NCBI GenBank assembly: GCA_947379865.1
Contig: CANCOY010000018.1
Coordinates: forward strand, 1-39,432
Source of the DNA: Acetobacteraceae bacterium
GTDB taxonomy: Bacteria; Pseudomonadota; Alphaproteobacteria; Zavarziniales; Zavarziniaceae
Reading direction: 5' to 3'
Length of the DNA: 39,432 bases
The notes under the pieces: model-generated
The model's input: the letters and a program-made list of their open reading frames with translations, nothing else
The model's database searches: none
Told to the model about the DNA's origin: nothing
In this document: positions 30,537 to 39,432 of the stretch, piece by piece
How the letters are laid out: every line of letters begins with the position of its first letter
Position numbering within the stretch: the first letter of the stretch is position 1
Position numbers and translations under genes: made by a program

Positions 30537-31058
30537 TCAGCCGCTTTTGCCACTGTTTTCCGCCAGCCGGTCCGAAAGACGTCCCGCAATATAGGGCGAG
30601 ACGAAACTGGTGATACCGCCGCCAAGCCGGGCGATTTCCTTGACCAGGCGCGAGGCAATGGCCTGGTGCTGGGCATCCGCCATGAGGAAGACGGTTTCGA
30701 TGTCAGAGTTCAGCTTCGAGTTCATGCTCGTCATCTGGAACTCGTACTCGAAGTCAGACACGGCCCTGAGGCCGCGGATGATGAAATTGGCGCCGATCTG
30801 CTCGGCATAGCTCATCAGCAGGCCGGAAAAGGCCCGGACCTCGATCACGGCCTTGCCGTCACCGGCAAAGGCGGCGCACTCGTGGCGCACCATTTCGGCG
30901 CGCTCTTCGAGATTGAACATCGGGTTCTTGTCGGCATTGATGGCAACCCCGATCACCAGACGGTCAACCAGCTTGACGGCGCGCTTGATGATGTCGAGAT
31001 GGCCAAGGGTCAACGGGTCAAAAGTGCCCGGATAAAGACCTACGCGGTTCCTGCTCAC
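30537..31058 (-). CDS. coaD: Phosphopantetheine adenylyltransferase
   Basis: 173 residues. Penultimate step of coenzyme A synthesis. The nucleotidyltransferase motif YPGTFDPLTLGH (9-20) and N-F-I-I-R-G-L-R are exact. A GTG at 31058 was chosen because S-R-N-R-V-G-L-Y-P-G matches the family start and GAGGGG lies 9 nt upstream; a GTG at 31079 in the same frame is possible. First gene of coaD-ppi-queA-tgt. Confidence 0.94.
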   Translation of the reverse strand: MSRNRVGLYPGTFDPLTLGHLDIIKRAVKLVDRLVIGVAINADKNPMFNLEERAEMVRHECAAFAGDGKAVIEVRAFSGLLMSYAEQIGANFIIRGLRAVSDFEYEFQMTSMNSKLNSDIETVFLMADAQHQAIASRLVKEIARLGGGITSFVSPYIAGRLSDRLAENSGKSG

Positions 31059-31225
31059 GGGCGCTGTCCCCTCAATCACCGGTCACGCCACGCTATGAGC
31101 TGCCGGTTGCTTGGTTATGGTCCGGCCTGTTGAGATCAGGCGCGTTGGCCTTGCCAGAAGTCCCGATCCCGAACTTTCCGTAAAGCTCAGGCTCAGGCCC
31201 TCTTCCCCTCGGCTAGGTGGGGGAT

Positions 31226-31268
31226 ATCCCGGACCGGCGTGCGGATCAAGCGTCCACCGGTCCGGGAT
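31226..31268. repeat. Perfect 12-bp inverted repeat downstream of the monooxygenase gene
   Basis: ATCCCGGACCGG (31226-31237) and CCGGTCCGGGAT (31257-31268) flank 19 nt, 7 nt past the stop of the monooxygenase gene. It can form a strong hairpin on either strand, but no T-run follows. It probably ends or protects the monooxygenase transcript and separates it from coaD. The rest of 31059-31225 shows no gene. Confidence 0.6.
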
Positions 31269-31274
31269 GCCGAC

Positions 31275-32894
31275 TCAGGTGAGTGCAAAGCCCGCAAAGC
31301 CGCGCGCCCGCACATCATCACAAAGCTCGCGATAGGGGCCAACGCCACCGGCATAGGCCAGCAGGCGGCGCTCCTTGCCGGCCACATTGGCGCCCGTGTA
31401 CCAGGAATGGTTGGTCTGCGCGACGAGGGTGATCTTTGCCACTTCGTCGTTGTGTTCCAGCCACTTGGCCTCGGTCTCTGCCATGGGCTCCAGGGCGCGG
31501 GCGCCCTTGGCCCTTACATGGGCGATGGCGTCAGAGATCCAGTCCACCTGCTGGTCGAGGCAGGTTGGCACATTGCAGAAGGCGGCCGCCGGGGAATAGG
31601 GGCCCATGGTCATGAACAGGTTCGGATAGCCGTGAACCTGCAGGCCCATGGTGGTGCGGATGCCAGAGGCCCAGGCGTCACGGATGGTCACCCCTGCCCG
31701 GCCGCGCACGTCGATGCTGGTGAGCGCCCCGGTGCCGGCGTCAAAGCCCGTGGCATAGATGATGACATCGAAGTCGTGGTGGCCAGACGCTGTCTGGATG
31801 CCCGTCGCATCGACATGCAGGATCGCGTCTTCGTTGACGTCTACCAGATGCACATTGGAGCGATTGAAGGCTTCATAATAGCCGGTCTCCAGGGGGACGC
31901 GGCGGGTGCCAAAGCTGTGCCCCTTGGGAACCAGCTTGTCTGCCACCTTCGGATCGTTGATCCGGGCGCGGATACGGTCGCGCACGAAGTCGGAGAAGAT
32001 CTCGGCAACACCGGCGTCGAAGAAGACGTCGCCAAAGGTGCCCATCCAGAACTTCAGCGAGCCATCGGCCCAGCCCTCTTCCATCACCCGCTGGCGTTCC
32101 TCGGCCGGCAGTTCAGCAAAGGGGCGCGGGTCGAAGTCAAAGTCGAAGCCGGCGAAGGTCTTCTGGACGTGCCCCTTCATCGCAGGGTAGCCGGCGCGCA
32201 TGGTGGCGCGGTCGGCATCCGTCAGCTTGGGGTTGCGCATGGGAATGGTGTAGTTGGCCGTGCGCTGGAACACGGTCATCTCGCCAACGCGGTCGGCAAT
32301 GGTCTGGATAACCTGAATGCCCGTGGCGCCCGTACCCACAACGGCCACACGCTTGCCGTCAAGGTCGATGCCCTCGCTCGGCCAATGGCTGGTGTGGCAG
32401 GTGACGCCCTTGAAGGTCTCGTGCCCCTTGAAAGGCGGCGGCAGGGGGACCGAGAGGCCGCCCGTGTTCATCACCAGGAACTGCGCGCTCAGGCGCTCAC
32501 CCTTGTCGGTGGTGACCAGCCAGCGCTCGCTGGCATTGTCGAAATCAGCCGACGTCACCCGGGTGCCGAAGGTGATGTGCTCGCGCAGGCCAAAGCGGTC
32601 GCAGACATGGTTCAGATAGCGTTCGGTCTCGGGCTGGGCGGGGAAACGCTCGCCCCAGTTCCATTCCGCCAGCAACTCGTCAGAGAACCAGTATTGATAG
32701 AGATGCGACTGTGAATCCACCCGGGCGCCGGGATAGCGATTCCAGTACCAGGTGCCGCCAACGCCGTTGCCAGCCTCGAAGCTGCGCACATTCAGGCCCT
32801 GCTTCAGCAGCCGGTGCAATTGGTAAAGGCCCGCAAAGCCGGCCCCGACAACAACGGCATCAACCTGCTGGGGTGCAGTCTGCATCTCACTCAT
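31275..32894 (-). CDS. Baeyer-Villiger-type flavin monooxygenase
   Basis: 539 residues. Two Rossmann motifs bind FAD (VGAGFAG, 16-22) and NADPH (GTGATG, 187-192). Between them is the Baeyer-Villiger fingerprint F-x-G-x3-H-x3-W-P (FKGVTCHTSHWP, 161-172). GGTWYWNRYPGARVD matches cyclohexanone monooxygenase-like type I enzymes. It probably inserts oxygen into a ketone to give an ester or lactone; the substrate is unknown. The ATG at 32894 has AGGAG 10 nt upstream and is preferred to the ATG at 32918. No hydrolase or alcohol dehydrogenase partner is adjacent. Confidence 0.92.
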   Translation of the reverse strand: MSEMQTAPQQVDAVVVGAGFAGLYQLHRLLKQGLNVRSFEAGNGVGGTWYWNRYPGARVDSQSHLYQYWFSDELLAEWNWGERFPAQPETERYLNHVCDRFGLREHITFGTRVTSADFDNASERWLVTTDKGERLSAQFLVMNTGGLSVPLPPPFKGHETFKGVTCHTSHWPSEGIDLDGKRVAVVGTGATGIQVIQTIADRVGEMTVFQRTANYTIPMRNPKLTDADRATMRAGYPAMKGHVQKTFAGFDFDFDPRPFAELPAEERQRVMEEGWADGSLKFWMGTFGDVFFDAGVAEIFSDFVRDRIRARINDPKVADKLVPKGHSFGTRRVPLETGYYEAFNRSNVHLVDVNEDAILHVDATGIQTASGHHDFDVIIYATGFDAGTGALTSIDVRGRAGVTIRDAWASGIRTTMGLQVHGYPNLFMTMGPYSPAAAFCNVPTCLDQQVDWISDAIAHVRAKGARALEPMAETEAKWLEHNDEVAKITLVAQTNHSWYTGANVAGKERRLLAYAGGVGPYRELCDDVRARGFAGFALT

Positions 32895-32947
32895 GACTAT
32901 TTTCTCCTCCCGCCACATTCAAAGCAGGTGGTCAGGCAACAGGACAA

Positions 32948-32974
32948 GTCAAGGCCAGCAGTACCGGCCTTGAC
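32948..32974 (-). terminator. Hairpin downstream of ssb
   Basis: GTCAAGGCC (32948-32956) and GGCCTTGAC (32966-32974) form a perfect 9-bp stem, loop 9 nt, 23 nt past the ssb stop. The minus-strand follow-up is TTGTCCTGTTG, without a clean T-run. Confidence 0.55.
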
Positions 32975-32996
32975 CGCAAACAGACGGAGGCCTGGC

Positions 32997-33506
32997 TCAG
33001 AACGGGATCTCGTCGTCGAGGTCGGAGGGGCCACCACGTCCGCCGCCTGAGCTGGGCGCCGGGCTCCTGCGGGCTGCCGGACGGTCGCCATAGTCATCAC
33101 CGCCGCCGCCACCACCGCCATAACCGCCACCACCACCGCCACCGCCGCCTTCGTTGCGGCCGTCAAGCAGGGTCAGGGTGCCATTGAAGGCGCCAACCAC
33201 GATTTCAGTGATCTGGCGCTCCTGGCCGTCCTTGTCGGTGTATTTGCGGGTCTGGATCTGGCCCTCGATATAGACTTTCGAGCCCTTGCGCAGATATTGC
33301 TCGGCAATCTTCGAGAGATTGTCGTTGCGCAGGACGACGCGGTGCCATTCGGTCCGCTCCTTGCGCTCGCCCGTTGCACGATCCTTCCAGTTTTCTGATG
33401 TGGCCAGGGTAAAGTTCACCACCTTGCCACCATCCTGGAACGTGCGGGCCTCAGGATCCTTGCCCAGGTTCCCGACCAGGATGACCTTGTTGACGCTGCC
33501 TGCCAT
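32997..33506 (-). CDS. ssb: Single-stranded DNA-binding protein
   Basis: 169 residues. The OB-fold covers ~1-112 (VNKVILVGNLGKDPE, TEWHRVVL, KGSKVYIEGQIQTRKY). A Gly-rich linker with two long glycine runs (about 120-136) leads to the acidic C-terminal tip D-D-E-I-P-F that docks repair and replication partners. It is divergent from uvrA with an SOS box in the 201-nt gap. Ribosome site AGGTAGGAAA. Confidence 0.97.
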   Translation of the reverse strand: MAGSVNKVILVGNLGKDPEARTFQDGGKVVNFTLATSENWKDRATGERKERTEWHRVVLRNDNLSKIAEQYLRKGSKVYIEGQIQTRKYTDKDGQERQITEIVVGAFNGTLTLLDGRNEGGGGGGGGGYGGGGGGGDDYGDRPAARRSPAPSSGGGRGGPSDLDDEIPF

Positions 33507-33565
33507 TTTCCTACCTCGTCTTGGTGTCGAAGGGCCTTGTCCAAGCGCAGCCGAAGGACCGCACG

Positions 33566-33580
33566 GAACGAAAAGAGAAC
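33566..33580. promoter_or_regulatory. SOS box between ssb and uvrA
   Basis: GAAC-GAAAAGA-GAAC is an exact GAAC-N7-GAAC, 60 nt before the ssb start and 128 nt before uvrA. LexA encoded at 21561 is the expected binder; one box could serve both genes. I cannot place the -35/-10 hexamers with confidence. Confidence 0.85.
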
Positions 33581-33707
33581 ACTATCACGGCCAAGGGCCA
33601 TCGATCCAGCGCAAGATCAGACTATAATCAGGCAGACCTTATTGCCACCCGGCAACAGCCGATCCTGCTGCCGTTTCCACACCCGTGCCGCCGAGGGCCT
33701 CAAGCAC

Positions 33708-36584
33708 ATGAACAAAGCCATCACGATCCGCGGTGCCCGGGAACATAATCTGAAGAATCTTGATGTTGATATCCCCCGTGATTCCCTGGTGGTGATCACG
33801 GGCCTGTCCGGCTCGGGCAAATCCTCGCTGGCGTTCGATACCATCTATGCTGAGGGCCAGCGGCGTTATGTCGAGAGCCTGTCGGCCTATGCGCGCCAGT
33901 TTCTGGAACTGATGCAGAAGCCCGACGTGGATCATATCGAGGGGCTGTCGCCGGCAATTTCCATTGAACAGAAGACCACCAGCCGCAATCCCCGCTCCAC
34001 CGTGGGGACCGTGACGGAAATCTATGACTATCTGCGCCTGCTCTATGCCCGGGTCGGCGTCCCCTATTCGCCGGCCACGGGCCTTCCCATCGAAAGCCAG
34101 ACCGTCAGCCAGATGGTGGACCGGGTGATGGCCATGAAGGAAGGCACGCGCCTGTTGCTGCTGGCGCCCATGATCCGGGGCCGCAAGGGCGAGTACAAGA
34201 AGGAAATCGCCGACCTGATGCGGCGCGGCTTCCAGCGCGTCAAGGTGGATGGCACGCTCTATGAAATCAGCGAGGTGCCGACCCTCAACAAGAAGCTGAA
34301 GCACGACATCGACGTGGTGGTGGACCGCGTGGTGGTGCGCGACGGCATGGCCAGCCGCCTGGCCGACAGTTTCGAGACGGCCCTTGAGCTGGCCGATGGC
34401 ATAGCCATTGCCGAGAGCCCCGATGGCGAGACCCGCACCGTGTTCTCCGCCAAGTTCGCCTGCCCGGTCTCGGGCTTTACCATCGACGAGATCGAGCCGC
34501 GCCTGTTCTCGTTCAATAATCCCTTTGGTGCCTGCCCCTCTTGTGACGGTCTGGGTGCGCAGCTCTATTTCGACCCGGCCCTGATCGTCCCCGATGAACG
34601 GTTGAGCCTGAAACAGGGCGCCATCGCCCCCTGGTCCAAGTCGACCACGGCGTTTTATGTGCAGGCACAGGAAGCGCTTGCCCGGCACTTCAAATTCTCC
34701 ATGAACACGCCGTTCGAGGATCTGCCCGAAAAGGCCCGTCAGACAATCCTCTATGGGTCGGGCACCGACCCCATCACCATGACCTATGAGGATGGCCTGC
34801 GCCGCTTCAACACCACCAAGCCCTTTGAGGGCGTGGTGAACAACATGCAGCGCCGCTGGAAGGAAACCGAGAGCAACTGGATGCGCGAGGAACTGGAGCG
34901 TTACCAGTCCTCCGCCCCATGCGAGACCTGCGGCGGCCATCGCCTGAAGCCTGAGGCGCTCGCCGTCAAGATCGGCGGCCGCCACATTGGCGAGGTCACC
35001 GCCTTGTCCATCGCCAAGGCGGCGGACTGGTTCCTGACCCTGCCGGCAATCTTCAGCAAGAAGCAGAACGAGATTGCCCAGCGCATCCTGAAGGAAATCA
35101 ACGAGCGGCTGGGCTTCCTGAACAATGTGGGCCTGGAATACCTGACCATGGCCCGCAATTCGGGCACCCTGTCTGGCGGGGAGAGCCAGCGCATCCGTCT
35201 CGCCTCACAGATCGGCTCGGGCTTGACGGGCGTGCTTTATGTGCTGGATGAACCCTCCATCGGCCTGCACCAGCGCGACAATGCACGCCTGCTGGAAACC
35301 CTGAAGCGTCTGCGCGACCTTGGCAATTCCGTGATCGTGGTGGAGCACGACGAAGACGCCATCCGCACCGCCGATCATGTCATCGACATGGGGCCGGCTG
35401 CCGGCGTTCATGGTGGCGAGATCATTGCCGAAGGCACCCCGGCCGAGATCATGGCCAACCCGCGCAGCATCACCGGCCAATATCTGTCCGGCGCGCGCGA
35501 GATTGCGGTGCCCGCCAGCCGCCGTCCCGCCCAGTCCGGCCGCATGCTGACGGTGGTGGGGGCGCGCGCCAACAACCTCAAGAATGTTACCGCCAACATT
35601 CCCCTGGGCACCTTCACCTGTGTGACGGGCGTATCGGGCGGCGGCAAGTCCACCCTGATCGTCGAGACCCTGTACAAGGCCATTGCCAAGCGGCTAAACG
35701 GGGCGCGCGTGCCGGCCGCCGAGCATGACCGCATCGACGGGCTGGAGCATCTCGACAAGGTGGTCGACATCGACCAGTCGCCCATTGGCCGCACACCCCG
35801 CTCCAACCCGGCCACCTATACGGGCGCCTTTACGCCGATCCGCGACTGGTTTGCCGGCCTGCCCGAGGCGCTTGCCCGGGGCTACAAGGCGGGGCGATTC
35901 AGCTTCAACGTCAAGGGCGGGCGCTGCGAGGCCTGCCAGGGTGACGGCGTCATCAAGATCGAGATGCACTTCCTGCCTGACGTCTATGTGCAGTGCGACG
36001 TCTGTAAGGGGAAACGCTACAACCGGGAAACGCTGGAAGTTACCTTCCGCGACAAGTCCATTGCCGATGTGCTGGACATGACGGTGGAAGACGGCTGCGA
36101 GTTCTTCAAGGCGGTGCCCGCCGTGCGCGACAAGCTGGAGACGCTCAAGCGCGTCGGCCTTGGCTATATCAAGGTAGGCCAACAGGCGACCACGCTGTCG
36201 GGTGGTGAGGCGCAGCGGGTAAAGCTGGCCAAGGAACTGTCCCGCCGGGCCACCGGCCGCACCCTCTACATTCTCGACGAGCCCACCACGGGCCTGCACT
36301 TCGAGGATGTCAGAAAGCTGCTGGAAGTGCTGCAGGCCCTGGTGGACACGGGCAACACGATCCTGGTGATCGAGCACAACCTTGAAGTCATCAAGACCGC
36401 CGACTGGATCATCGACCTTGGCCCCCAGGGTGGCGACGGGGGTGGCGAAATCGTGGCCGAGGGCACGCCCGAGGATGTGGTGGAGGTGGCACGCAGTTTC
36501 ACCGGCCAGTACCTGGCGCCTCTGCTTGTGCGCCGCAAGCCGGCCACCCCGGCCCCCCGCAAACGCACCCGTACCAGCCGCTGA
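33708..36584 (+). CDS. uvrA: UvrABC excinuclease subunit A
   Basis: 958 residues. Damage-recognition ATPase of nucleotide excision repair. Two ABC modules: Walker A GLSGSGKS (32-39) and GVSGGGKS (near 642-649). Zinc-finger Cys pairs are visible (C-P-S-C, C-E-T-C-G-G-H, C-E-A-C-Q-G-D-G, C-D-V-C-K-G), and ABC signatures L-S-G-G-E-S-Q-R and L-S-G-G-E-A-Q-R. The ATG at 33708 fits M-N-K-A-I-T-I-R-G-A-R-E-H-N; the frame is open back to 33537 but that would include the SOS box. Confidence 0.97.
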   Translation: MNKAITIRGAREHNLKNLDVDIPRDSLVVITGLSGSGKSSLAFDTIYAEGQRRYVESLSAYARQFLELMQKPDVDHIEGLSPAISIEQKTTSRNPRSTVGTVTEIYDYLRLLYARVGVPYSPATGLPIESQTVSQMVDRVMAMKEGTRLLLLAPMIRGRKGEYKKEIADLMRRGFQRVKVDGTLYEISEVPTLNKKLKHDIDVVVDRVVVRDGMASRLADSFETALELADGIAIAESPDGETRTVFSAKFACPVSGFTIDEIEPRLFSFNNPFGACPSCDGLGAQLYFDPALIVPDERLSLKQGAIAPWSKSTTAFYVQAQEALARHFKFSMNTPFEDLPEKARQTILYGSGTDPITMTYEDGLRRFNTTKPFEGVVNNMQRRWKETESNWMREELERYQSSAPCETCGGHRLKPEALAVKIGGRHIGEVTALSIAKAADWFLTLPAIFSKKQNEIAQRILKEINERLGFLNNVGLEYLTMARNSGTLSGGESQRIRLASQIGSGLTGVLYVLDEPSIGLHQRDNARLLETLKRLRDLGNSVIVVEHDEDAIRTADHVIDMGPAAGVHGGEIIAEGTPAEIMANPRSITGQYLSGAREIAVPASRRPAQSGRMLTVVGARANNLKNVTANIPLGTFTCVTGVSGGGKSTLIVETLYKAIAKRLNGARVPAAEHDRIDGLEHLDKVVDIDQSPIGRTPRSNPATYTGAFTPIRDWFAGLPEALARGYKAGRFSFNVKGGRCEACQGDGVIKIEMHFLPDVYVQCDVCKGKRYNRETLEVTFRDKSIADVLDMTVEDGCEFFKAVPAVRDKLETLKRVGLGYIKVGQQATTLSGGEAQRVKLAKELSRRATGRTLYILDEPTTGLHFEDVRKLLEVLQALVDTGNTILVIEHNLEVIKTADWIIDLGPQGGDGGGEIVAEGTPEDVVEVARSFTGQYLAPLLVRRKPATPAPRKRTRTSR

Positions 36585-36644
36585 GACCCGCGACGGAACA
36601 AATCTGAATTTGGGGCCTTTTATTTGCCTTCGGAGGATATGGCT

Positions 36645-38072
36645 ATGGATGTACGCGATTATGTGGCCCACGACGCAGTCGGGCTTGGCGAACTTGTGAC
36701 GCGCGGCGAGGTCCACCCCAGCGAGCTTCTGGAGACGGCAATTGCGCTGGTCGAAAAGCACAATCCCATGCTTAACGGCGTCATCCATGAATTCTATGAT
36801 ATCGCCCGGCTGGAGGCCTCTGGCCCGCTGAAGGATGGCCCGTTCAAGGGCGTGCCCCTTTTGCTGAAGGACATCAATGCGCTGGTTGCAGGCGTGCCGA
36901 CGGCCCAGGGCTCACGCTTTCTTGAGGGCATGATCAGCCCCCATGATTCGGAACTCACCGTGCGCTACAAGCGCGCCGGTTTCGTGCCCTTCGCCAAGAC
37001 CAATGTGCCGGAGTTCGGCATCCTGCCGACCACGGAATCAAGCTTCTATGGCCTGGCCCGCAACCCCTGGAACCCACAGCACTCCACTGGCGGCTCGTCT
37101 GGTGGGTCGGCGGCCATGGTGGCGGCGGGCTGCGTGCCGGTGGCGCACGCCAATGATGGCGGTGGCTCCATCCGCATTCCGGCCTCTGCCTGCGGCCTGG
37201 TCGGGCTGAAGCCGACACGGGGGCGCAATCCCCTTGGCCCCGATCTGGGCGACGTGATGGCTGGCTTTGTGGCGGAACATGTGGTGACGCATACCGTGCG
37301 TGATACCGCACATGTGCTGGATGCGACCGCCGGCCCCGATGTGGGCGACCCCTATTGGGCGCCGCCCCCGCACCGTCCTTTTGCTGAGGAACTGGCGATC
37401 CCGCCAGGGCGCCTCAAGATCGCCTTCAGCACCAAGGACATGCAGGGGCGCCCCCTGCATCCTGAGTGTGTGGCGGCAGTCGAGAAGACGGCGCACCTGC
37501 TCTCAGGCCTTGGCCATGAGTTGATCGAGGCGCAGCCGGAAGTGAATGCAGCCCTGATGGGGCATGCCTTCCTGACCATCTACACCAGCGCGTCGGCTGC
37601 CCTGGTGCAGGCAACCGAGATGCTGGCCGGCCGCACGCCAGAACGACAGCTGTTCGAGCCCCTCACCTGGTCGATCATCGAACGCGGACGCACCTTCTCG
37701 GCCGCGGACTATCAGATTGCGGTCGCCTTGCTGCAGCAGATGAGCCGCATGGTCGCCCATTTCTTCCAGACCTATCCCATCTTCATGACAACCGCCCTCA
37801 CCCGGCCGCCAGTGCCCGTCGGCGAAATCAATGGTGCCTCGGCCGATGTGGACGAGGTGATGGGCCGCTCTGGCGACTACATCAGCACGGCCATGTTCAA
37901 TGTAACGGGCCAACCCGCCATGAGCCTGCCGCTGCACTGGAGCGCCGATGGTCTGCCGGTGGGTGTGCAGTTTGCCGGCCGCTTTGGCGATGAAGGCCTG
38001 TTGATTCGTCTGGCGGCCCAGCTGGAAGAGGCGCAGCCCTGGCGGAACCGGCGGCCGCCCGTGTTTGGCTGA
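36645..38072 (+). CDS. Amidase-signature hydrolase
   Basis: 475 residues. Ser-cisSer-Lys triad: Lys75 (PLLLKDIN), cis-Ser151 in GGSSGGSAA and nucleophile Ser175 in DGGGSIRIP, with the family's 24-residue Ser-Ser spacing. It hydrolyses an amide; the substrate is unknown, and GatA is unlikely because gatB/gatC are absent and the C-terminal half is not GatA-like. The ATG at 36645 sits 8 nt after GGAGG; the ATG at 36639 is too close. Probably monocistronic. Confidence 0.9.
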   Translation: MDVRDYVAHDAVGLGELVTRGEVHPSELLETAIALVEKHNPMLNGVIHEFYDIARLEASGPLKDGPFKGVPLLLKDINALVAGVPTAQGSRFLEGMISPHDSELTVRYKRAGFVPFAKTNVPEFGILPTTESSFYGLARNPWNPQHSTGGSSGGSAAMVAAGCVPVAHANDGGGSIRIPASACGLVGLKPTRGRNPLGPDLGDVMAGFVAEHVVTHTVRDTAHVLDATAGPDVGDPYWAPPPHRPFAEELAIPPGRLKIAFSTKDMQGRPLHPECVAAVEKTAHLLSGLGHELIEAQPEVNAALMGHAFLTIYTSASAALVQATEMLAGRTPERQLFEPLTWSIIERGRTFSAADYQIAVALLQQMSRMVAHFFQTYPIFMTTALTRPPVPVGEINGASADVDEVMGRSGDYISTAMFNVTGQPAMSLPLHWSADGLPVGVQFAGRFGDEGLLIRLAAQLEEAQPWRNRRPPVFG

Positions 38073-38099
38073 ACGGTCGGAATCTGCTGCAACCCTGCG

Positions 38100-38438
38100 T
38101 CAGGAATTGGTCAGCTTGAACCGATTGCCGACCTTCACAAAGCGACCCTCGATCGTGTAGGAGCGAATGCCCTGCGCGGTGCCGAGGGTCGCCGTGAAAC
38201 GGCAGTTCCAGCCCATCTTATCTCCCGCCGCAGAACATTCATGACGCGACAGGGCGATCAGGGACATCAGGCGGAATGGCTTGACCTCTGAGGGGGCGTT
38301 TTGCACCACATCCACCAGGGCAGATCGCACCGCGTCGGTCATCTCGGCTTCGGTTGGTGCCGTTTCGCCACAGGCCGTCAGGCCCAGGGCAAGAAAGCAC
38401 CCGAGAACGGTCCTGACACTGGCGCACCGATGCTGCAT
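38100..38438 (-). CDS. Small secreted lipoprotein, unknown function
   Basis: 112 residues. Signal peptide with a lipobox L-T-A-C (Cys23), so it is probably anchored in a membrane facing the periplasm. The mature part holds two further Cys (HECSAAG, WNCRF) that may form a disulfide, and ends in a beta-rich stretch (YTIEGRFVKVGNRFKL). No family is recognised. The ATG at 38438 has GGAG 8 nt upstream. Confidence 0.72.
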   Translation of the reverse strand: MQHRCASVRTVLGCFLALGLTACGETAPTEAEMTDAVRSALVDVVQNAPSEVKPFRLMSLIALSRHECSAAGDKMGWNCRFTATLGTAQGIRSYTIEGRFVKVGNRFKLTNS

Positions 38439-38483
38439 CCCCAACTCCAACACGGATCAGGAGCGCAGCATGCCGCCACATGC

Positions 38484-38951
38484 TTAAGGAATTCTTTCCG
38501 CCGCACGTGATTTAAGGCGCTGCGCGTAAAGGACGCGGGCACGCCCCTCGAATGCGGCAACCATGCGCCGCACCGCCTCATCAAACAGCAGGCCGATAAG
38601 CTTGCCGAGAATACGATTGCGGAATTCGAAATCGACGTGAAAGTCGATTTCCGTCATCGTCGGCCCTGCGGGGCGGAAGATCCAGTAACTGTCGAGATAT
38701 CTGAATGGCCCGTCGGCAAAGGCCACATCAATCCGTCCTGGCCGGTCGAGGCGCACCCGCGACGTGAATCGCTCGCGGAAGGACCGGAATCCGATGATCA
38801 GATCGGCCACAATCTCGGTCTCGGTGCGCGAACGAATTCTTGCCCCCACGCACCAGGGCAGGAACTCCGGATACTTCTCGATATCGGCGACAAGATCGAA
38901 AAGCGCGTCGGCGGCATAGGGCAGGCGCCGGGTCTCGGTATGACGGGGCAC
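38484..38951 (-). CDS. ratA: RatA/COQ10-family START-domain protein
   Basis: 155 residues. The polyketide-cyclase/START fold is shown by RRLPYAADALFDLVADIEKYPEFLPWCV near the start and by the C-terminal helix FDEAVRRMVAAFEGRA. The mitochondrial relatives (Coq10) bind ubiquinone, and E. coli RatA was described as affecting 70S assembly; which applies here is undecided. The GTG at 38951 starts 4 nt after the lipA stop, so the pair is translated together, an arrangement known in alphaproteobacteria. The name is by family only. Confidence 0.87.
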   Translation of the reverse strand: MPRHTETRRLPYAADALFDLVADIEKYPEFLPWCVGARIRSRTETEIVADLIIGFRSFRERFTSRVRLDRPGRIDVAFADGPFRYLDSYWIFRPAGPTMTEIDFHVDFEFRNRILGKLIGLLFDEAVRRMVAAFEGRARVLYAQRLKSRAAERIP

Positions 38952-38955
38952 AGCC

Positions 38956-39432
<477 letters not shown>

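Noticed and set aside
31239..32714. Long open frame (491 codons) antisense to the monooxygenase
   Set aside because: Shadow frame with no domain features; the monooxygenase motifs are unambiguous.
33080..33150. GCC/ACC repeat-like tract
   Set aside because: It encodes the glycine-rich linker of SSB, normal for the family; not a separate repeat element.
33639..34985. Long open frame (448 codons) antisense to uvrA
   Set aside because: Shadow frame; uvrA is complete on the other strand.

Overview
The window is a gene-dense, high-GC chromosomal segment of an alphaproteobacterium. Gene order resembles Rhodospirillales-type genomes: dacA-tmk-holB-metG-tatD, hfq-hflX, lexA/comEC/gltX/gltA, coaD-ppi-queA-tgt and divergent ssb/uvrA. 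The SOS boxes are of the alphaproteobacterial direct-repeat type (GAAC-N7-GAAC). I cannot name the genus. The phasin points to polyhydroxyalkanoate storage. The aldehyde dehydrogenase, the Baeyer-Villiger-type monooxygenase, the amidase and the crotonase pair point to a heterotroph using aromatic or ketone compounds.

Layout: 1-8.3 kb (+) is a housekeeping run: rlpA (5' cut), dacA, tmk, holB, metG, a VOC protein, a DUF4188 protein, tatD and a PhnP-like hydrolase, many with overlapping starts. 8.3-9.6 kb is an unrecognised membrane protein whose 3' end carries a perfect 34-bp tandem duplication. mazG follows at 9.8-10.7 kb. 10.65-11.8 kb is a scarred patch: an orphan-like DUF1778 (TacA-type) antitoxin with its own operator, a decayed 3' piece of a tRNA-Ser(TGA), the first codons of a P-loop kinase, and a GNAT toxin-like gene joined to hflX. 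11.8-14.5 kb (-) is dat, hfq, hflX. 14.7-17.0 kb (-) is a coniferyl-aldehyde-dehydrogenase-like gene plus a PF10118 protein. 17.1-17.8 kb is a phasin gene with three related dyads over its promoter. 17.8-20.7 kb (+) is a Dph6-like ATP pyrophosphatase, two PaaG-like crotonases and a hotdog thioesterase. 20.7-22.3 kb is higBA divergent from lexA. 22.3-27.7 kb is comEC (-), gltX, gltA and a small membrane protein. 27.7-31.1 kb (-) is coaD, a periplasmic cyclophilin, queA and tgt. 31.3-32.9 kb (-) is a Baeyer-Villiger-type monooxygenase. 33.0-36.6 kb is ssb (-) and uvrA (+) around an SOS box. 36.6-39.4 kb is an amidase, a small lipoprotein, ratA/coq10-like and lipA (5' cut).

Working together: lexA, uvrA and ssb form a visible piece of the SOS regulon (two exact GAAC-N7-GAAC boxes). 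rlpA/dacA act on the cell wall; tmk/holB/ssb serve replication; queA/tgt make queuosine; hfq/hflX act in RNA and ribosome control. No phage, transposase, CRISPR array, rRNA or intact tRNA gene was seen.

The most unusual parts are the toxin-antitoxin scar at 10.65-11.8 kb, the operator arrays before the phasin and higBA genes (the latter predicts a leaderless toxin mRNA), and TTGA stop/start overlaps at three gene junctions. I found no clear multi-gene system that is wholly new.
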